Below, one piece after another: positions 9,601 through 19,700 of a stretch of 64,000 bases of DNA. This stretch comes from Incurvaria masculella (Eukaryota > Arthropoda > Insecta > Lepidoptera > Incurvariidae), in contig OX335650.1 of the NCBI GenBank assembly GCA_946894095.1, positions 20,992,001 through 21,056,000 on the forward strand, read 5' to 3'. The notes below the pieces were generated by a model. It did no database searches, had not been told where the DNA came from, and saw nothing but the letters and a program-made list of their open reading frames with translations. Position numbers and translations under genes: made by a program. How positions within the stretch are numbered: position 1 is the first letter of the stretch; each line of letters starts with the position of its first letter.

Positions 9601-12370
9601 GCAACATCATTTCACAGTTTAAGTAGGTTTTCCAAATGAAAGTGAAATTAGTTCGAGAGCATAAAATTGATGGAAAATTTTAGTGGAGCCCTGGATTAAT
9701 TATATCACACAGTCATTGTTCCATATTAATTAATGGAACATGATGAAAGAGTACAGAACATTATATTAACCTGCCGAGTTATTATTAATGGCGGTGGAAA
9801 ATTGCAGCACTGACCAGATGCCGTTCACTGGGGCGAAGGCAGCAAAGGGCGCGGGCTGCCCGCGCTGTGGATTCCCCGTATACGCAGCAGAGCAGATGAA
9901 CTCAAAGAACCGCATTTGGCACAGACGCTGCTTCACCTGCGCCGACTGCCACAGATCATTGGTAAGTCTTGCTTATGTTATCAGGTATCAAACCCACGAC
10001 TCTGCCCGCAGTAAAGCCTAGAAAAAGACTCTCTACACCCCTTAGGTAATTTTGCGCGTTTTTAAGTAGCCTACGATTGGTTAGAAGCATCAAGCTATAT
10101 GCAGACACAAACCATATAAAAATCGGATATCTAGCTAGCTCTTAAGTTATAAGCGGACAAAAGTCAGATATTCACTTTATAAAAGTTTGCAATAATAACT
10201 TAGGTGATATATGTAGGTGAAGCGACCTAGCGCCCTCTACTGAGAGCAGCTAGTTTTACATGCCACAAATGCGACCAACAGATGCAATAGAAGCTAGTTA
10301 ACATGGCGGGCGCTAGATGGCGCTTTCAGCTAGACTTATAAGTCTTTATCGCATTAGAAATTTTTTTTATTCACCAAGCGAGTTACGAACATTTTTCCTA
10401 GACTAACATGAACTTATTCATCACATAATCTTGATCACATAAATACATTCAATTAAATAATTATCTTTATCACCATTTCTACCTGCTATTCAAAAACAGT
10501 TTTTAAACACATACCCTGTTACTGATAAACCCAGATCATCGTCTGAATAGTTATACAAGGTTTTGTCGCTTTCTCTCGAAATCGAAACTGCTTGTCAATG
10601 CAAAAGTCAAAACATTGTATAACTATTCAGACGAGAATCTAGATTTATTAGTAACAGGAATAGAGTACATTTTTATGTAAATAAAAATTTTTGCGCTTAA
10701 ATTTTTTAAATTACTCATAAACAGTTGATTTAAAAGAATATGATTCAAATAAAATTATGTATCAAACAATATTAATGATGACATACCCGAGAACTCGTTA
10801 TAAAGCTTGTTTTTATAGTGCGACATATGGTATTTGTCAGGTTCTTAAAGAGATGCACGATGACCCCAATGAGTTCCCAAACTTTAACAGGGGCGGTGCA
10901 TATATGCCAACCGGCAAGGTGCTCCCACACCATGTTTATAAGAACCCCAGGTTGTACTTTGGGGGAAACACCTCAACATTCATCATTCACATCATGAATT
11001 ATACGGTCCATTGAGCCTACAAATTAAGGATTAATAGGATCAGTTGCATCTAATTACAAAAATGCCGGTCGTGCATTGAGCGACAATAAAAAATATGCTT
11101 AATAAATGTTTTACCCGAATCACTAGGTTCGTATAATTCTCTCAGACCTCGAGGACCTATCCTAAGTACCTAATACCTTAAGACTCAACTAAGGCTACCA
11201 AGTTGCCTTGTTTGAGGTATAGAAGGTAGTTATCCATAGTCAATTAGGTATTTTTTTCATATGCAAAGTAACAATATTGTGATACCGAAATTAAAACAAA
11301 TTCGTTAAAATGTTTATTTATTTACAATTTAGGTTACATTTACTGCTAAAATTAAATGCGGTTAGTCTTAAGATAATCCGTGTGGTCCTCATCTGCCTCT
11401 CGCTCCAAGTGTGTGTTCAGGAATTCCTCTACGGAGTCCGTATTCCACTTCTCTATGGCGACCGTGCTCAAAACGCTGCCGTCTCGGTCTAGCAGTTTAA
11501 TGATAGGGTCCAAGCCACGCACGTACTTGATCTGAAGATTCGAAAACTTCGCCGGCCGGTCGCTCTTTACGAACGCCTGAATCTGGGGGTACGCGGGAAA
11601 CTTGCACGTGCACACCTCTAATATCGCGCGCGCGTACTTACGCACCGTACCCGCAGACTCGTCCCTGTGGCAGCACGAGTGGCAGTGCGGCGTAAGCGTG
11701 CCTAGACCGAACTCATCCAGTTGGTCGCACGACGAGCAAACTAGGGAAGCCTTGATGAAACCGAGCTCCGCGCAGTCATCGGTCGTGAAGTCAGCTAGCG
11801 CTCCGGACGCGAGGAGGCATAGCGCCAAAAAGAAAGCTCGGAATGTTGACATGATCGTTGTTATTTCTAAAAAAACGCACCTAAAACGGGTACTTCTCCA
11901 ATTTTTCCAAAAATTCCCTTCGACTGACAACCACAGAACATTCATAACACGTCAACAAAACGTCAATGTCAAATTTGATAGTACTTTTTTTAATGTTCAT
12001 CTCCAAGGTAAGGGAAGGTAGGACATTCGCCATACAGCCATCAGCAATTTCGTTGGTATTTCAAAGTTCGTTGGTATTTCTGATGGTTATAACTCCTTGA
12101 ATATATGAATTACAAACTATAATTATAGTATTTCAGCTGCAGCAACTAAACTTTTTAAAATTGGGGACTTACCAATGTTTTGAATATGTCTCTGAATACC
12201 TATCACGAATGTTCCAATTCTTCATGACTCGATGCTGCTTGTTGCAGGACTCTACCAACCTGAATGACGCTCCCAATGGCGAGATCTACTGCCGCGGCTG
12301 CTACGGCCGAAACTTCGGACCCAAGGGTGTCGGCTTTGGGATGGGTGCTGGAACATTAACTATGGCCTAA
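495..12370 (+). CDS. Mlp84B: Muscle LIM protein, five-LIM form, 5' end outside window
   Basis: Cysteine- and glycine-rich LIM-only protein of the CRP/MLP family, which in flies acts at Z-discs and muscle attachment sites as an adaptor. Coding exons seen: 495-654, 1621-1744, (2568-2664 or 3145-3241), (3717-3801 or 4103-4199), 5801-6097, 7279-7411, 8708-8895, 9808-9961, 12248-12370. All junctions are GT-AG and all phases agree; with 3145-3241 and 3717-3801 the visible part gives 452 residues. Each LIM has the CPRCG start, the HxxCF(K/N/T)C core, and the GPKG(Y/F/V)G(Y/F)G glycine-rich tail typical of this family. LIM1 lacks its first zinc-binding half here, because the first exon is left of the window; exon 495 begins two bases into a codon. 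The order, spacing and linker motifs ([19 protein letters not shown]) match Drosophila Mlp84B by memory of the family. SELENOF lies antisense in the last intron. Confidence 0.95.
818..1030 (+). CDS. Mlp60A: Alternative last exon giving a one-LIM Mlp isoform, with 3' UTR
   Basis: A pyrimidine-rich acceptor (TTTGTTGTCGCTGCAG, ends at 817) is followed by GAAATGA. Joined to the exon ending at 654 it adds Ala and Lys and then stops at TGA 822-824. This would make a short protein of one LIM plus the glycine-rich tail, as in fly Mlp60A-short. An AT-rich stretch with ATTAAA near 1019 could serve for polyadenylation. The isoform is inferred from splice sites and family knowledge; the exon end is a guess. 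Confidence 0.6.
1031..1620. other. Mlp intron with C-rich tract
   Basis: GC-rich intron sequence with long C runs at about 1086-1140. No coding exon is seen, and both frames here are shadows. Confidence 0.6.
1621..1744 (+). CDS. Mlp84B: Mlp exon: linker and start of LIM2
   Basis: Acceptor TGTTGTAG ends at 1620; donor GTGAGC starts at 1745. The first base completes the Ala codon split at 654. It encodes linker [20 protein letters not shown] and then [19 protein letters not shown], the first zinc pair of LIM2. It ends in phase 0. Confidence 0.93.
1745..2567. other. Mlp intron, nothing recognised
   Basis: AT-rich intron before variant exon A. No repeat family or conserved frame stands out. Confidence 0.5.
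2568..2664 (+). CDS. Mlp84B: Mlp LIM2 core exon, variant A
   Basis: Acceptor ATTGTAG ends at 2567; donor GTATTA starts at 2665. The 97-bp exon reads [20 protein letters not shown] and then [12 protein letters not shown], keeping the His/Cys zinc ligands. Length, entry phase (0) and exit phase (1) equal those of 3145-3241, so the two are interchangeable; using both would put the frame out. Confidence 0.85.
3145..3241 (+). CDS. Mlp84B: Mlp LIM2 core exon, variant B
   Basis: Acceptor TTGTTAAAG ends at 3144; donor GTTGGT starts at 3242. The 97-bp exon reads [20 protein letters not shown] and then [12 protein letters not shown]. This version is closer to the LIM2 of fly Mlp84B (CCE-PDK-IYCK). Same phases as 2568-2664. 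Confidence 0.9.
3717..3801 (+). CDS. Mlp84B: Mlp LIM2 tail exon, variant C
   Basis: Acceptor CTCCCCGATAG ends at 3716; donor GTAAGC starts at 3802. It encodes the last zinc Cys and glycine-rich tail: [20 protein letters not shown], then QSDCYAN. Enters in phase 1 and leaves in phase 2. It matches the usual Mlp84B sequence. Confidence 0.93.
4103..4199 (+). CDS. Mlp84B: Mlp LIM2 tail exon, variant D
   Basis: Acceptor TTCCGCTGTAG ends at 4102; likely donor GTACTA starts at 4200. It encodes [20 protein letters not shown], then [11 protein letters not shown]. Entry and exit phases equal those of 3717-3801, but the exon is 97 bp rather than 85, so the protein gains four residues. The glycine-rich GYGYG motif is replaced by GIGHSGMSS. 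Without the donor the frame runs to a TAA at 4276-4278. Confidence 0.75.
4200..5450. other. Mlp intron before LIM3
   Basis: No gene is seen. It holds a TTAGG-like stretch near 5105-5135 and a perfect 15-bp hairpin at 5354-5388. Confidence 0.5.
5354..5388. repeat. Perfect 15-bp hairpin
   Basis: 5354-5368 (CCCCAGACGGTGGAT) pairs exactly with 5374-5388 across a five-base loop. Confidence 0.9.
5452..5755 (+). mobile_element. LINE 3' end, 5'-truncated
   Basis: About 300 bp matches the reverse complement of 39785-40081 closely (TTCCTCGTAGTTCTTAG ... ACCAGTGAAGTTTCTTTGCG) and ends in AAATAAATAAATAAAATG. Truncation plus a simple-repeat tail indicates a non-LTR retrotransposon end. The tail stops about 45 bp before the LIM3 acceptor. 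Confidence 0.7.
5801..6097 (+). CDS. Mlp84B: Mlp exon: complete LIM3
   Basis: Acceptor TTCCGACAG ends at 5800; donor GTGAGT starts at 6098. It encodes linker [19 protein letters not shown], a whole LIM domain ([13 protein letters not shown] ... WHRKCFKC ... [11 protein letters not shown]) and tail [20 protein letters not shown]. This is the only LIM carried by one exon. A LINE 3' end stops about 45 bp before the acceptor. Confidence 0.96.
6110..6320 (-). mobile_element. SINE body, worn
   Basis: Starts just past the LIM3 donor. It shares GACATGGAT, CCGCTTCGACCATC and AATGCGA with the SINE family below. The head is missing. Confidence 0.6.
6700..7235 (+). mobile_element. Old copy of the 550-bp TTAA MITE
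   Basis: Shares GCTCTGGGACCTTCT, CGTGATGCGG and the CCACGACCGCTGTAG core with the copies listed below, and ends GGCCCACCTTAA at about 7233. The left end is worn. It stops about 45 bp before exon 7279. Confidence 0.75.
7279..7411 (+). CDS. Mlp84B: Mlp exon: linker and start of LIM4
   Basis: Acceptor GTTCGCAG ends at 7278; donor GTCAGT starts at 7412. It encodes [20 protein letters not shown], then [20 protein letters not shown]. It ends in phase 0. The right end of a TTAA-type MITE lies about 45 bp upstream. Confidence 0.95.
7412..8707. other. Mlp intron, AT-rich
   Basis: No exon or known repeat family was recognised. A short segment with GTATACTATTCGTATTAC is repeated near 7674 and 7711. 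Confidence 0.5.
8708..8895 (+). CDS. Mlp84B: Mlp exon: rest of LIM4
   Basis: Acceptor GCTCTCCAG ends at 8707; donor GTGAGT starts at 8896. It reads [20 protein letters not shown], then [34 protein letters not shown] and CDAEPNIS. The last two bases (TA) need the C at 9808 to make Tyr; unspliced, the codon is a TAG stop. Confidence 0.95.
8935..9540 (-). mobile_element. tRNA-headed SINE, interrupted
   Basis: The body lies at 8935-9250 and the tRNA-like head (complement of GAACCCAGACCTCTGG) at about 9470-9540. Roughly 220 bp of unrelated sequence lies between them. The tail segment is partly duplicated (8955-9090). Confidence 0.7.
9808..9961 (+). CDS. Mlp84B: Mlp exon: start and core of LIM5
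   Basis: Acceptor AATTGCAG ends at 9807; donor GTAAGT starts at 9962. It encodes [36 protein letters not shown] and [15 protein letters not shown], ending in phase 0. Confidence 0.95.
10515..10658. mobile_element. Hairpin MITE, ~144 bp
   Basis: Inverted ends from CCTGTTACT and GTAACAGG with inner arms GTCTGAATAGTTATACAA / TTGTATAACTATTCAGAC. A second copy is at 52483-52627. Confidence 0.85.
10750..11300. other. Mlp last intron, unclassified
   Basis: Contains an 85-codon frame at 10757-11014 ([20 protein letters not shown]) with no family I recognise. It may be a TE fragment. Confidence 0.3.
11352..11852 (-). CDS. SELENOF: SELENOF (Sep15) homologue with Cys at the Sec site
   Basis: ER-lumenal thioredoxin-fold oxidoreductase that partners UDP-glucose:glycoprotein glucosyltransferase in glycoprotein quality control. 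166 residues from ATG 11852-11850, chosen because it starts a clear signal peptide ([20 protein letters not shown]). An upstream in-frame ATG at 11945 would bury that signal behind 31 polar residues. Then come the Cys-rich UGGT-binding part ([13 protein letters not shown] ... PHCHSCC) and the thioredoxin-like part with [34 protein letters not shown] and [16 protein letters not shown]. The redox motif reads C-T-C where vertebrates have C-G-Sec, so it needs no SECIS. The gene is intronless and antisense within the last intron of Mlp. Two overlapping AATAAA signals on its strand (complement of 11313-11322) lie about 30 bp past the stop. The intact frame and conserved motifs argue for a working gene rather than a dead retrocopy. 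Confidence 0.93.
   Translation of the reverse strand: MSTFRAFFLALCLLASGALADFTTDDCAELGFIKASLVCSSCDQLDEFGLGTLTPHCHSCCHRDESAGTVRKYARAILEVCTCKFPAYPQIQAFVKSDRPAKFSNLQIKYVRGLDPIIKLLDRDGSVLSTVAIEKWNTDSVEEFLNTHLEREADEDHTDYLKTNRI
12248..12370 (+). CDS. Mlp84B: Mlp last coding exon: end of LIM5
   Basis: Acceptor GCTTGTTGCAG ends at 12247. It encodes [40 protein letters not shown] and a TAA stop at 12368-12370. The 3' UTR follows; AATAAA occurs at 13250-13255 and again at 13834-13839, and neither can be assigned from sequence alone. Confidence 0.95.
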   Translation, partial: DSTNLNDAPNGEIYCRGCYGRNFGPKGVGFGMGAGTLTMA

Positions 12371-14270
12371 CTCAATCAATGCATACTACCCCGAGTGTAT
12401 GACTACTGTGCCACGACTGATGGCATGAAAGGAATTTAATCTGTGTGTTGCTATAGAAGTATCTCTGAAGAGAATAAGGTTTTTATCATATCATACAATT
12501 AAACTGGCTTTAATCAATGATTGATAATGTCAGAAGCTATATTTTGTATTTTATGTATACTTAACCGGCTATCGCGATAGTATTTTATGATTACAAGCTA
12601 TAAATTAAAGGTTACATTCCTTTCATATAACTATGTACAAATTGAATGAATGTGTCTGGGCCCTTAGTTTATGAATTTCATCATAAAATATGATTTATAT
12701 CTTATAAGCCGTAGATATAGTAGGAAGGTAAGTGCGTTAGTATGTAAATTTATACGTATGGGAATAAGGAGAAAAGATTAGAAATCCTGTGACTTTAAAA
12801 AAAAGGTGACTGATCAGAAAATCGAAAAATAAGAAAAGGCATTGTGATCGGTGAATAGGTCCACGTCACACCGTCCGTGTGATGTGGAGGTATTCGGGTA
12901 CGAAGTAACTATCCTGTATAGTGCGAACTCTGCGAGTTCCGCCGCCGGGGCCCGCAAGCGAAATGGGCGCCGTGTCGACCGACCGGGTCGTACCACCCTG
13001 CCTCGACCCGATGACTCCCTGCAAATATTTTTATATAACAGGCTTTTGTACATAATTTGTTAAGTTGTTTATTGATCTTTTACGCAATAAGCTGCACCTA
13101 TATACCGGGCAGACGTGCTTTTGCTTGTTCGCTTGGAATTAAACTCTTGCTACATTTAAAAAAGCCCAAATTATACAGAAAATTAATCTCGGTCTTGAAA
13201 AGCAGCTTATTGCATAACTTTTTATTGAAATAAGACGCAACTTGTTTTTAATAAATCAATTAAAATCCTACCCGTCTTCTTTTTTCCTCGACGTTAACTA
13301 GTTTTTATACCCCCATGTCATAATTATTGTCCTTCATTTATCGAGGAAATGTAGGAAATCCGACAAAACTTTATACATATATGGGAGACTATAAAAAAAA
13401 ACTCATTTCATTGTTTTTGGGTGGCAGACTTCAGGGTGACGCCAGCTGTGGAAATAGGCTTATATTTTATGTTTCCTTTAAATTATCATTAATCATAAAC
13501 TGTGGGAAAAATCACACGTTACTCCAACACGTTGCACATATGCAAAACAGTTTTCTCTTGCGGTAATGAATATAGATGGCAGCACAGCATATATCTTTTC
13601 TCAAAAAAAAAAAAAATATTATTACAAACAGGTATTCCATGATGTGATAAATTTTACTTGCTGTTTCAATTATTGTATGGTCATGCAACTAAATATAAAA
13701 GTCTTTATTGTATTTCTGAAATAGCACTTGTGTTTCAATAAGTAAAGGGGTGGTGTCAACAGAAAGAAATTCACAGCTTTAGCTTTTTATTAAATTTAAA
13801 ATAAATCTCACTTGTTTGGTTGAAATCCTCGTAAATAAACATAATGCTTGTAGGTGAACATACTCAAAGAACAGAACATGATCAATAAAAACCCAGCGAC
13901 AGGAAGTGTTTGGTGCATTCAATATGTTGGCAAATGTAATACAGATTGAGTTCAATAATATTCATATTTTTATAACCATTATCAAACATCTAAGAATTGA
14001 ATCTCCTACAAATTGATAGCAGCTATTTAGACGTCAAATGTCGCTTGTTGAAAGACTTATGCTGGTAAATGTATTATTTAGTTCTATACGGACAATCACA
14101 GGTACTCATGAATTTGAATGGTTCATTATTAATTATTAATACAAGTATAACATAACACAATAAAATAATACAATAGAAACAATATTTTTCACGATTACTC
14201 CAACACACGTTTTCCTCCCGTAACACAAAGCCTATGAAAACAATGTCTGGAATAACTGCAGAGCCTGTAG
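12371..14270 (+). other. Mlp 3' UTR and downstream sequence
   Basis: AT-rich, with a GC-rich island at about 12930-13020 and AATAAA at 13250 and 13834. No coding exon is supported. Confidence 0.5.
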
Positions 14271-14271
14271 T

Positions 14272-14605
14272 CCCAGTTGTCACCTAAATGGGCGTTTACG
14301 CCAAACCAATCGACTGGCGTTTTCAAATGTATGGAGAAATTGAGGAGCGCGCGCGGTAGGCGTTAATCGAACTAAAATTTGCGAGTCTGAGTTTGATTTG
14401 ACCGTCGGCGTAAATACGTTGGCGTTGCCGTTTACGCCGACTCCGAATTTTTATACAAATCGGAAGTGCGAGTTTGACTTTGACAGCTTGAAGAAGTAAA
14501 AGCACAGAATAATTTAGTAAACATTTGTTTGGGGTTTGATGTTTATATGTAACTTCTAAGTACCGTAAACGCCAATTTAGGTAAAAACTCAAACTGACCA
14601 CTCTG
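14272..14605. mobile_element. MITE with CACCTAAAT...GCGTTTACG ends
   Basis: Left CACCTAAATGGGCGTTTACG and right CGTAAACGCCAATTTAGGT are inverted. Related copies are at 55400-55712 and, in part, 20641-20790. Confidence 0.75.
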
Positions 14606-16240
14606 ATCACAGCAAAACATACAATGGTAAAAAAACTGGCCTTTATGCCTCATGAAATTCGGTTTGATAAAAACCTTAAATTACAATAGTAATAACCTAT
14701 TCATTAACATTATTCCAAATCGCGGTAGAGCTTTTTAAAATTTTATAAAATAACAGCGAATGCCTGAAGTAAAAGTGACCCGCACCATTAAGCCTTTTCG
14801 CCACTGCACCATCATTTGAATGGCTATAATTTTAAAATAATGTCAAATTAGTCCCTCAATATCCAGCAGTCAAAATCAAACAATTAGGTAAATTTTCAAA
14901 TAATCACTTCACACCATAGATCTAAAATCTTTGCTTTACAACTAGAGTGCCCCTCCCGTTTTTTAATCATGTCTTTATGTTATGAAGTGTTAAGGAGGTC
15001 TGTTGGAGAAATTTAAATCAAATATCAGTTACTACAAGCTGTGGTTTCAACGAAGCAAATTTTGTATACATCTAAACAACTTCACAGCAATGGTAATTGC
15101 ACCAATCTCTAAAATGTTTACTAAAATCCATCCTTTTAAGTTAAAATGCAAACAGAGTCTTCCGAGACAGCTATTTTGACAGAACTTTACTACCATAGAC
15201 AATGAGGGATTGCTTTACGTACAAGTTTACATTATTCCAATTGAGCTGGAGATTGTTTTCGAATGACGATTTTTCTTCGACTCAAAGCTCCATGAGGTAG
15301 AATATGGCTGCCGATTGGCATATTTTGTACATATCTTGCATTAATGAAATAAAATCTTCAATGGCTTTTTCATGTTTACACAATAAGTCCACTAAAAGGC
15401 ACTTTTCAATAAATCATGTGAGAAAGGATTAGGCATGTATAACGAATGGGCAAAGGTTCCACAATGAAAGAGTTCGGTTTTTTTAAAGAAACCAATTTGA
15501 CATCAAACGGAACAAAAAAAATATAAAAAAGGCTTCCAAAACCCTCGGGAACATCACTGGTGAACAAATATAAAACATACACCTACTTGATTTATAGGAA
15601 AGTGCCGTGGCAAAAAATATAGTGCACAGTCCGTAAAATATAACTTGATCTTGTGACACATACCCTTCTAAATCCATAAATAAGAACGATGGCTAATGCC
15701 CAGTGTTTGCTATTCACTAGATGGGGCTAGTTTTCGCATCCAGGAACTACAAAAAAAAATATCTGCAATGAGCAGCACGGTCTGGTCTTTGCGGAAAAAA
15801 ACTATTACACATTGACCTTGTGGCGGCAGACAGTCTACGTTTTTAAACTCTTGCGGTAACGCAGCCTAACGTGCAATGTCACAGGTATTGAGCCATATTT
15901 TACAGACTCTACGTTCCGAAATGCGTATATTGTAAAAATTGCAGAGAAAGTGAATACAGTGAATACTTGTGTTCCGAATTGATATCACTGCTCACAGCCA
16001 CAATTGCACGATATCAAATGGGAACGAATTTGAGCAGACATGTGTCAGAGCCTAACCTAACTACCTCAAAAATGTCTTGTATGTCTCGAGAGTGATTATT
16101 CCAGGTCGAGAATCGTCTAACTAGACTAACAAACGGCCTTCGTTATTTCACAATACAAGTGCACACGATTAGAGAACTACAGATAAATACGCTCAATGAC
16201 AGCCACTTGACAGCGCGGTTTGTACGATCTGTGTGCGGTC
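14606..16240. other. Intergenic, between convergent Mlp and XPC
   Basis: No gene or clear repeat was recognised. The XPC 3' UTR must end somewhere here, but the poly(A) site cannot be set. Confidence 0.5.
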
Positions 16241-16246
16241 TAGAGT

Positions 16247-16525
16247 CACGTCCCTTATGTCAAAATGACGTTCACGGGAGTGAAAATGAGCAATTCGGAA
16301 CGCGTACATTGCTGCGATCTCTGAAATATCGCATTTCGGAATTGAGGGAGTGTAATGCTTCACTTCTTGATGGTCTCACGTCCCTTATGACATAATGAAG
16401 TTCACGGGAGTGAATATGAACAATTCAGAATGTTCGTATACATTGCTGCAATCTCTGCAACATACGCATTTCGGAACGGAGGGAGAGTGTAGTGCTATCC
16501 TCGACGGCGCACATCACCCTGGGGT
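16247..16525. repeat. Tandem duplication at the XPC 3' end
   Basis: CACGTCCCTTATG begins at 16247 and again at 16377. The TTCACGGGAGTGAA, ACATTGCTGC and CGCATTTCGGAA parts follow in both. The segment CACTTCTTGA at 16361-16370 repeats the XPC stop region at 16528-16537. Confidence 0.8.
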
Positions 16526-16526
16526 T

Positions 16527-16745
16527 TCACTTCTTGACGAGCAGGCGGGGCCCGCGGCGGCGGCCCGCGCCCGCCGCGCCCTCCCCGCGCCCTCCCCCCG
16601 CCCCGCCGGCGCCCGCGTCGCGCTCGAAGGCGTACTTCTGCTGGAGCCGCTCGCGAATCAGCAGCCCCTTGATGAGCCGCTTCCAGTTGCCGTACACGCG
16701 AGACTCCACCTTGTCGCGCTCGCGCCTCTTGGCCTCCTCTTGGTC
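16527..16745 (-). CDS. XPC: XPC exon 10: C terminus
   Basis: Acceptor TACGTTCCAG. It encodes a charged helix ([20 protein letters not shown]) and [20 protein letters not shown], which corresponds to the centrin/TFIIH-binding end of human XPC. A very GC-rich run (about 16540-16620) adds a Gly/Arg/Ala tail before LLVKK and TGA. The tail's composition is unlike the rest of the gene and looks like a slippage expansion. Confidence 0.95.
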   Translation of the reverse strand, partial: DQEEAKRRERDKVESRVYGNWKRLIKGLLIRERLQQKYAFERDAGAGGAGGGRGEGAAGAGRRRGPRLLVKK

Positions 16746-19700
16746 CTGGAACGTATTGACATCGAGTCACACGTTGGTGGTATGGAAAGAAATTGCGTGA
16801 TGTACCTCAGTATGGTAGACTCATCCATCAGATAACTTGGTAGTTATGAGTATATTTTAAACAACACTGCGCATGTAACGACTCCCAACGGGTCGCCTCC
16901 ATAAAGTCCAGTACCTAGAACATCCAAATGTAGGTATGGGTTTTGAGCTTATGCTTTTTGGACTTTATGATGCGTCCCCTTCGCAACAAGCACAAAAGCC
17001 GCCAAAATTGCAGTAAAGTAGTCTCGTTAACAGTGCTGGGAAACGGCTAAGCCTGTATAATTAAAGAAAGAAGAAAAAAAATCTTAACCTTTTTAAAAAA
17101 AAATTAAGAAATTTTTACGGTGTTTTATAATAGTTATCATTTAGATATTTGTGCTAATTACAGTTTATTTTGGAATAGTAAATATCTAACAATAGTGTGC
17201 AAAAACGGCCATGGCTCAACATGCTATTAAGGTCGGCCCGTAAGTGTCATGAAATTTCACCTCCCATACAAACGTAGTAATCATTTGAAAACCACTGTTC
17301 CAACTTACTTGATATTTGGTATTAAATATTTATTTGGTATTAAATATTAGGCTACAAATATCTGTGTCTGCATGTCTTTGTATTTTCGGTAAATGTATTC
17401 TGGGTCAAATCATAGAGAAAACAAAATTCGTATAAAGATTTTCTTTTTGCTTTCATTTCATTGTTTGGATTTTTCAAAAAAACAACAGCGTGCAGACAGA
17501 TATTTATTACCTGATATTAGATATTAAATATCATCTTAATTGGAATTGCGGTTTCCAAATGATTAGTAAACTACGTTTGTATGGGGGACATAGCTTACGG
17601 GCCGTTCTTAAGGGTACCGCCAAAAAGGGCCCTAAATTATGCAACCTTCAGTGCCACAATCGCTCTACAGTGGCCCCATGAAATAAAATGTAATGTAGAA
17701 AGTATATAATATTGTCTAAATATTATGATGATGAATATGCTAAATATTTGAATTTATATTTATATACATACAGATATAAGGTCACTTATGTTCACTATAT
17801 GAATATTGTCTTTCCTTATGGCATTTACCTTGACCCACGCGTCTGTGAGCAGCTCTTCGAACTCGGAGCAGACGACGTAGCCGTCGAATACGGGGTGCGT
17901 CCAGCCACCGTGGAAGTCGAAGCCTGTCATGGCGGGCGCGCAGTCGATGTTTAGCTTCTTGGCAGTCTTGTTCAGACCAGCCACTTCAACAAGAACACAA
18001 TTATTATACTTTCAGCCGTTACTGAAAAAAATTAACCAACAAAATGAAAGTCGCACTAACAAAAAACTTTTATTTATTTATTTATGATATTCAATCTGTA
18101 AGCAGAAATAATATTAGCAATGACTATTGTTTTTAGTGTTTGTTGTAGAGACAACACAATAACCACTAATAAAAGAACACGTACAAAAATATATACCATT
18201 CCACATCTCATCACCAATTATGAGGGGTCCTATAGAATACAACTACAGGCTTCTTTCAATACATCTACCAGCGAGAATTGAAGCCATCAAAATTCGTTTG
18301 TACGGAGGCTACTTTTACATCCAGTGACGGCAGGGCTGGCGAGTACGTTCGCTTACTACTTATTTTCTCATGTTCCTTATGACCCGGTGACATGTGAAGT
18401 TATTAGATGTTAACTTCACAGGTCACTAGTGCAACAAACACTCGATGTTGCGCTTACCGATTCCTAAAGCGAACTTACTAGTCTTTTCCACTAACCATGG
18501 CTACACTGTCGCAATACGAATGAGTTTCGATCGCCACCCTCGTCCTTCCATGCTCGCTGACATCTACAGACATACAACTCTTCATACACGGTTTACCATT
18601 ATTGGTGCTAGGTATCAAACCTACCTTAACCGTTGTTTTTTTTATATATTTATGCAACCTGACATGGATGGCTAATACCACAAAACTACTGTTATGATAT
18701 AAGCCCAATACACCACATTCCCGAAGGAATTAGGTGCCATGTCAGGACCTTCTGTTTATGAGCACGGCTACATTGAACTGGATGAAAAAAACGGACAATT
18801 TTTCATCGGCTCTTCGACCATCTTTTCATGCAATGCGATGGTACCAATCCGGGACCTACAGTTTTACATGGAGCAGCTCGCATTCGTAACGAAATGCACA
18901 TATCCAACTCGGAAAGAGAAAGAAAGTGGTGTATGAACGGGGTGAGGATTTGAAACCAGGCCTCTGGCATTCTAGGCAAGCCCTCGCGCCACTAGGCTAC
19001 GAGCCGCTCAACGCCTCGTATACTTATACGGGCAATTTGACTCACGCTGGATGTGCACCGTCCCCTTCGGCAGCATGCACGACTTGAAGAGTTCGACGTT
19101 GCCGTAAGCGTTCCGCGGCACCACGCCGCCCTCCGCCGTCGGCGGCTCGTAGTCCTCCACCTGCCACGGCCCGAACACTTCTAGGGGCATGTCCGTGATC
19201 GCCTTGTTGGACAGCTGCAACCGTAATGATGACTGATGAAATACTAGCTAGCCAAATAATGAAGATTTTTTTCATTTATGCTATTCTATTTTAATAACTT
19301 AACTTGATTCAATATTTTTAATCAAGCTTAGTTGATCAGCCCTCTGAGGGTCACAGCCCTCGTCATAATAGATACGAAATTGTATCAACTCAAAGTTCTT
19401 TTTGCATTGGCTTTATTATTATTAAAAGTCCTTATCGCACGACACCAAATATCAGAAAAACAAAAATTCGACTATCTGATTTTTTCTTCCTCTATGTGGT
19501 ATTTCAACAATTTTATTCAAGTTCTAAATACTTGACGTACAGACGAGTCCCGCGATATATTTGAGCAACGTACATATCATACAAACAAATAAATTGGATG
19601 CAATATTTTGAATTGGATTATGTGGATATATTTTTGTGTTAAATTGTTAAAAAGTTTCTTATTTAAAGAGAGTAGAGAAAGAGAAGTTTCTTATTTATTT

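Noticed and set aside
11602..12021. 139-codon + strand frame over SELENOF
   Set aside because: It is the antisense shadow of SELENOF; the minus-strand protein has clear family motifs.
16395..16835. 146-codon + strand frame
   Set aside because: Antisense of the GC-rich XPC last exon; Ala/Pro/Arg-rich shadow.
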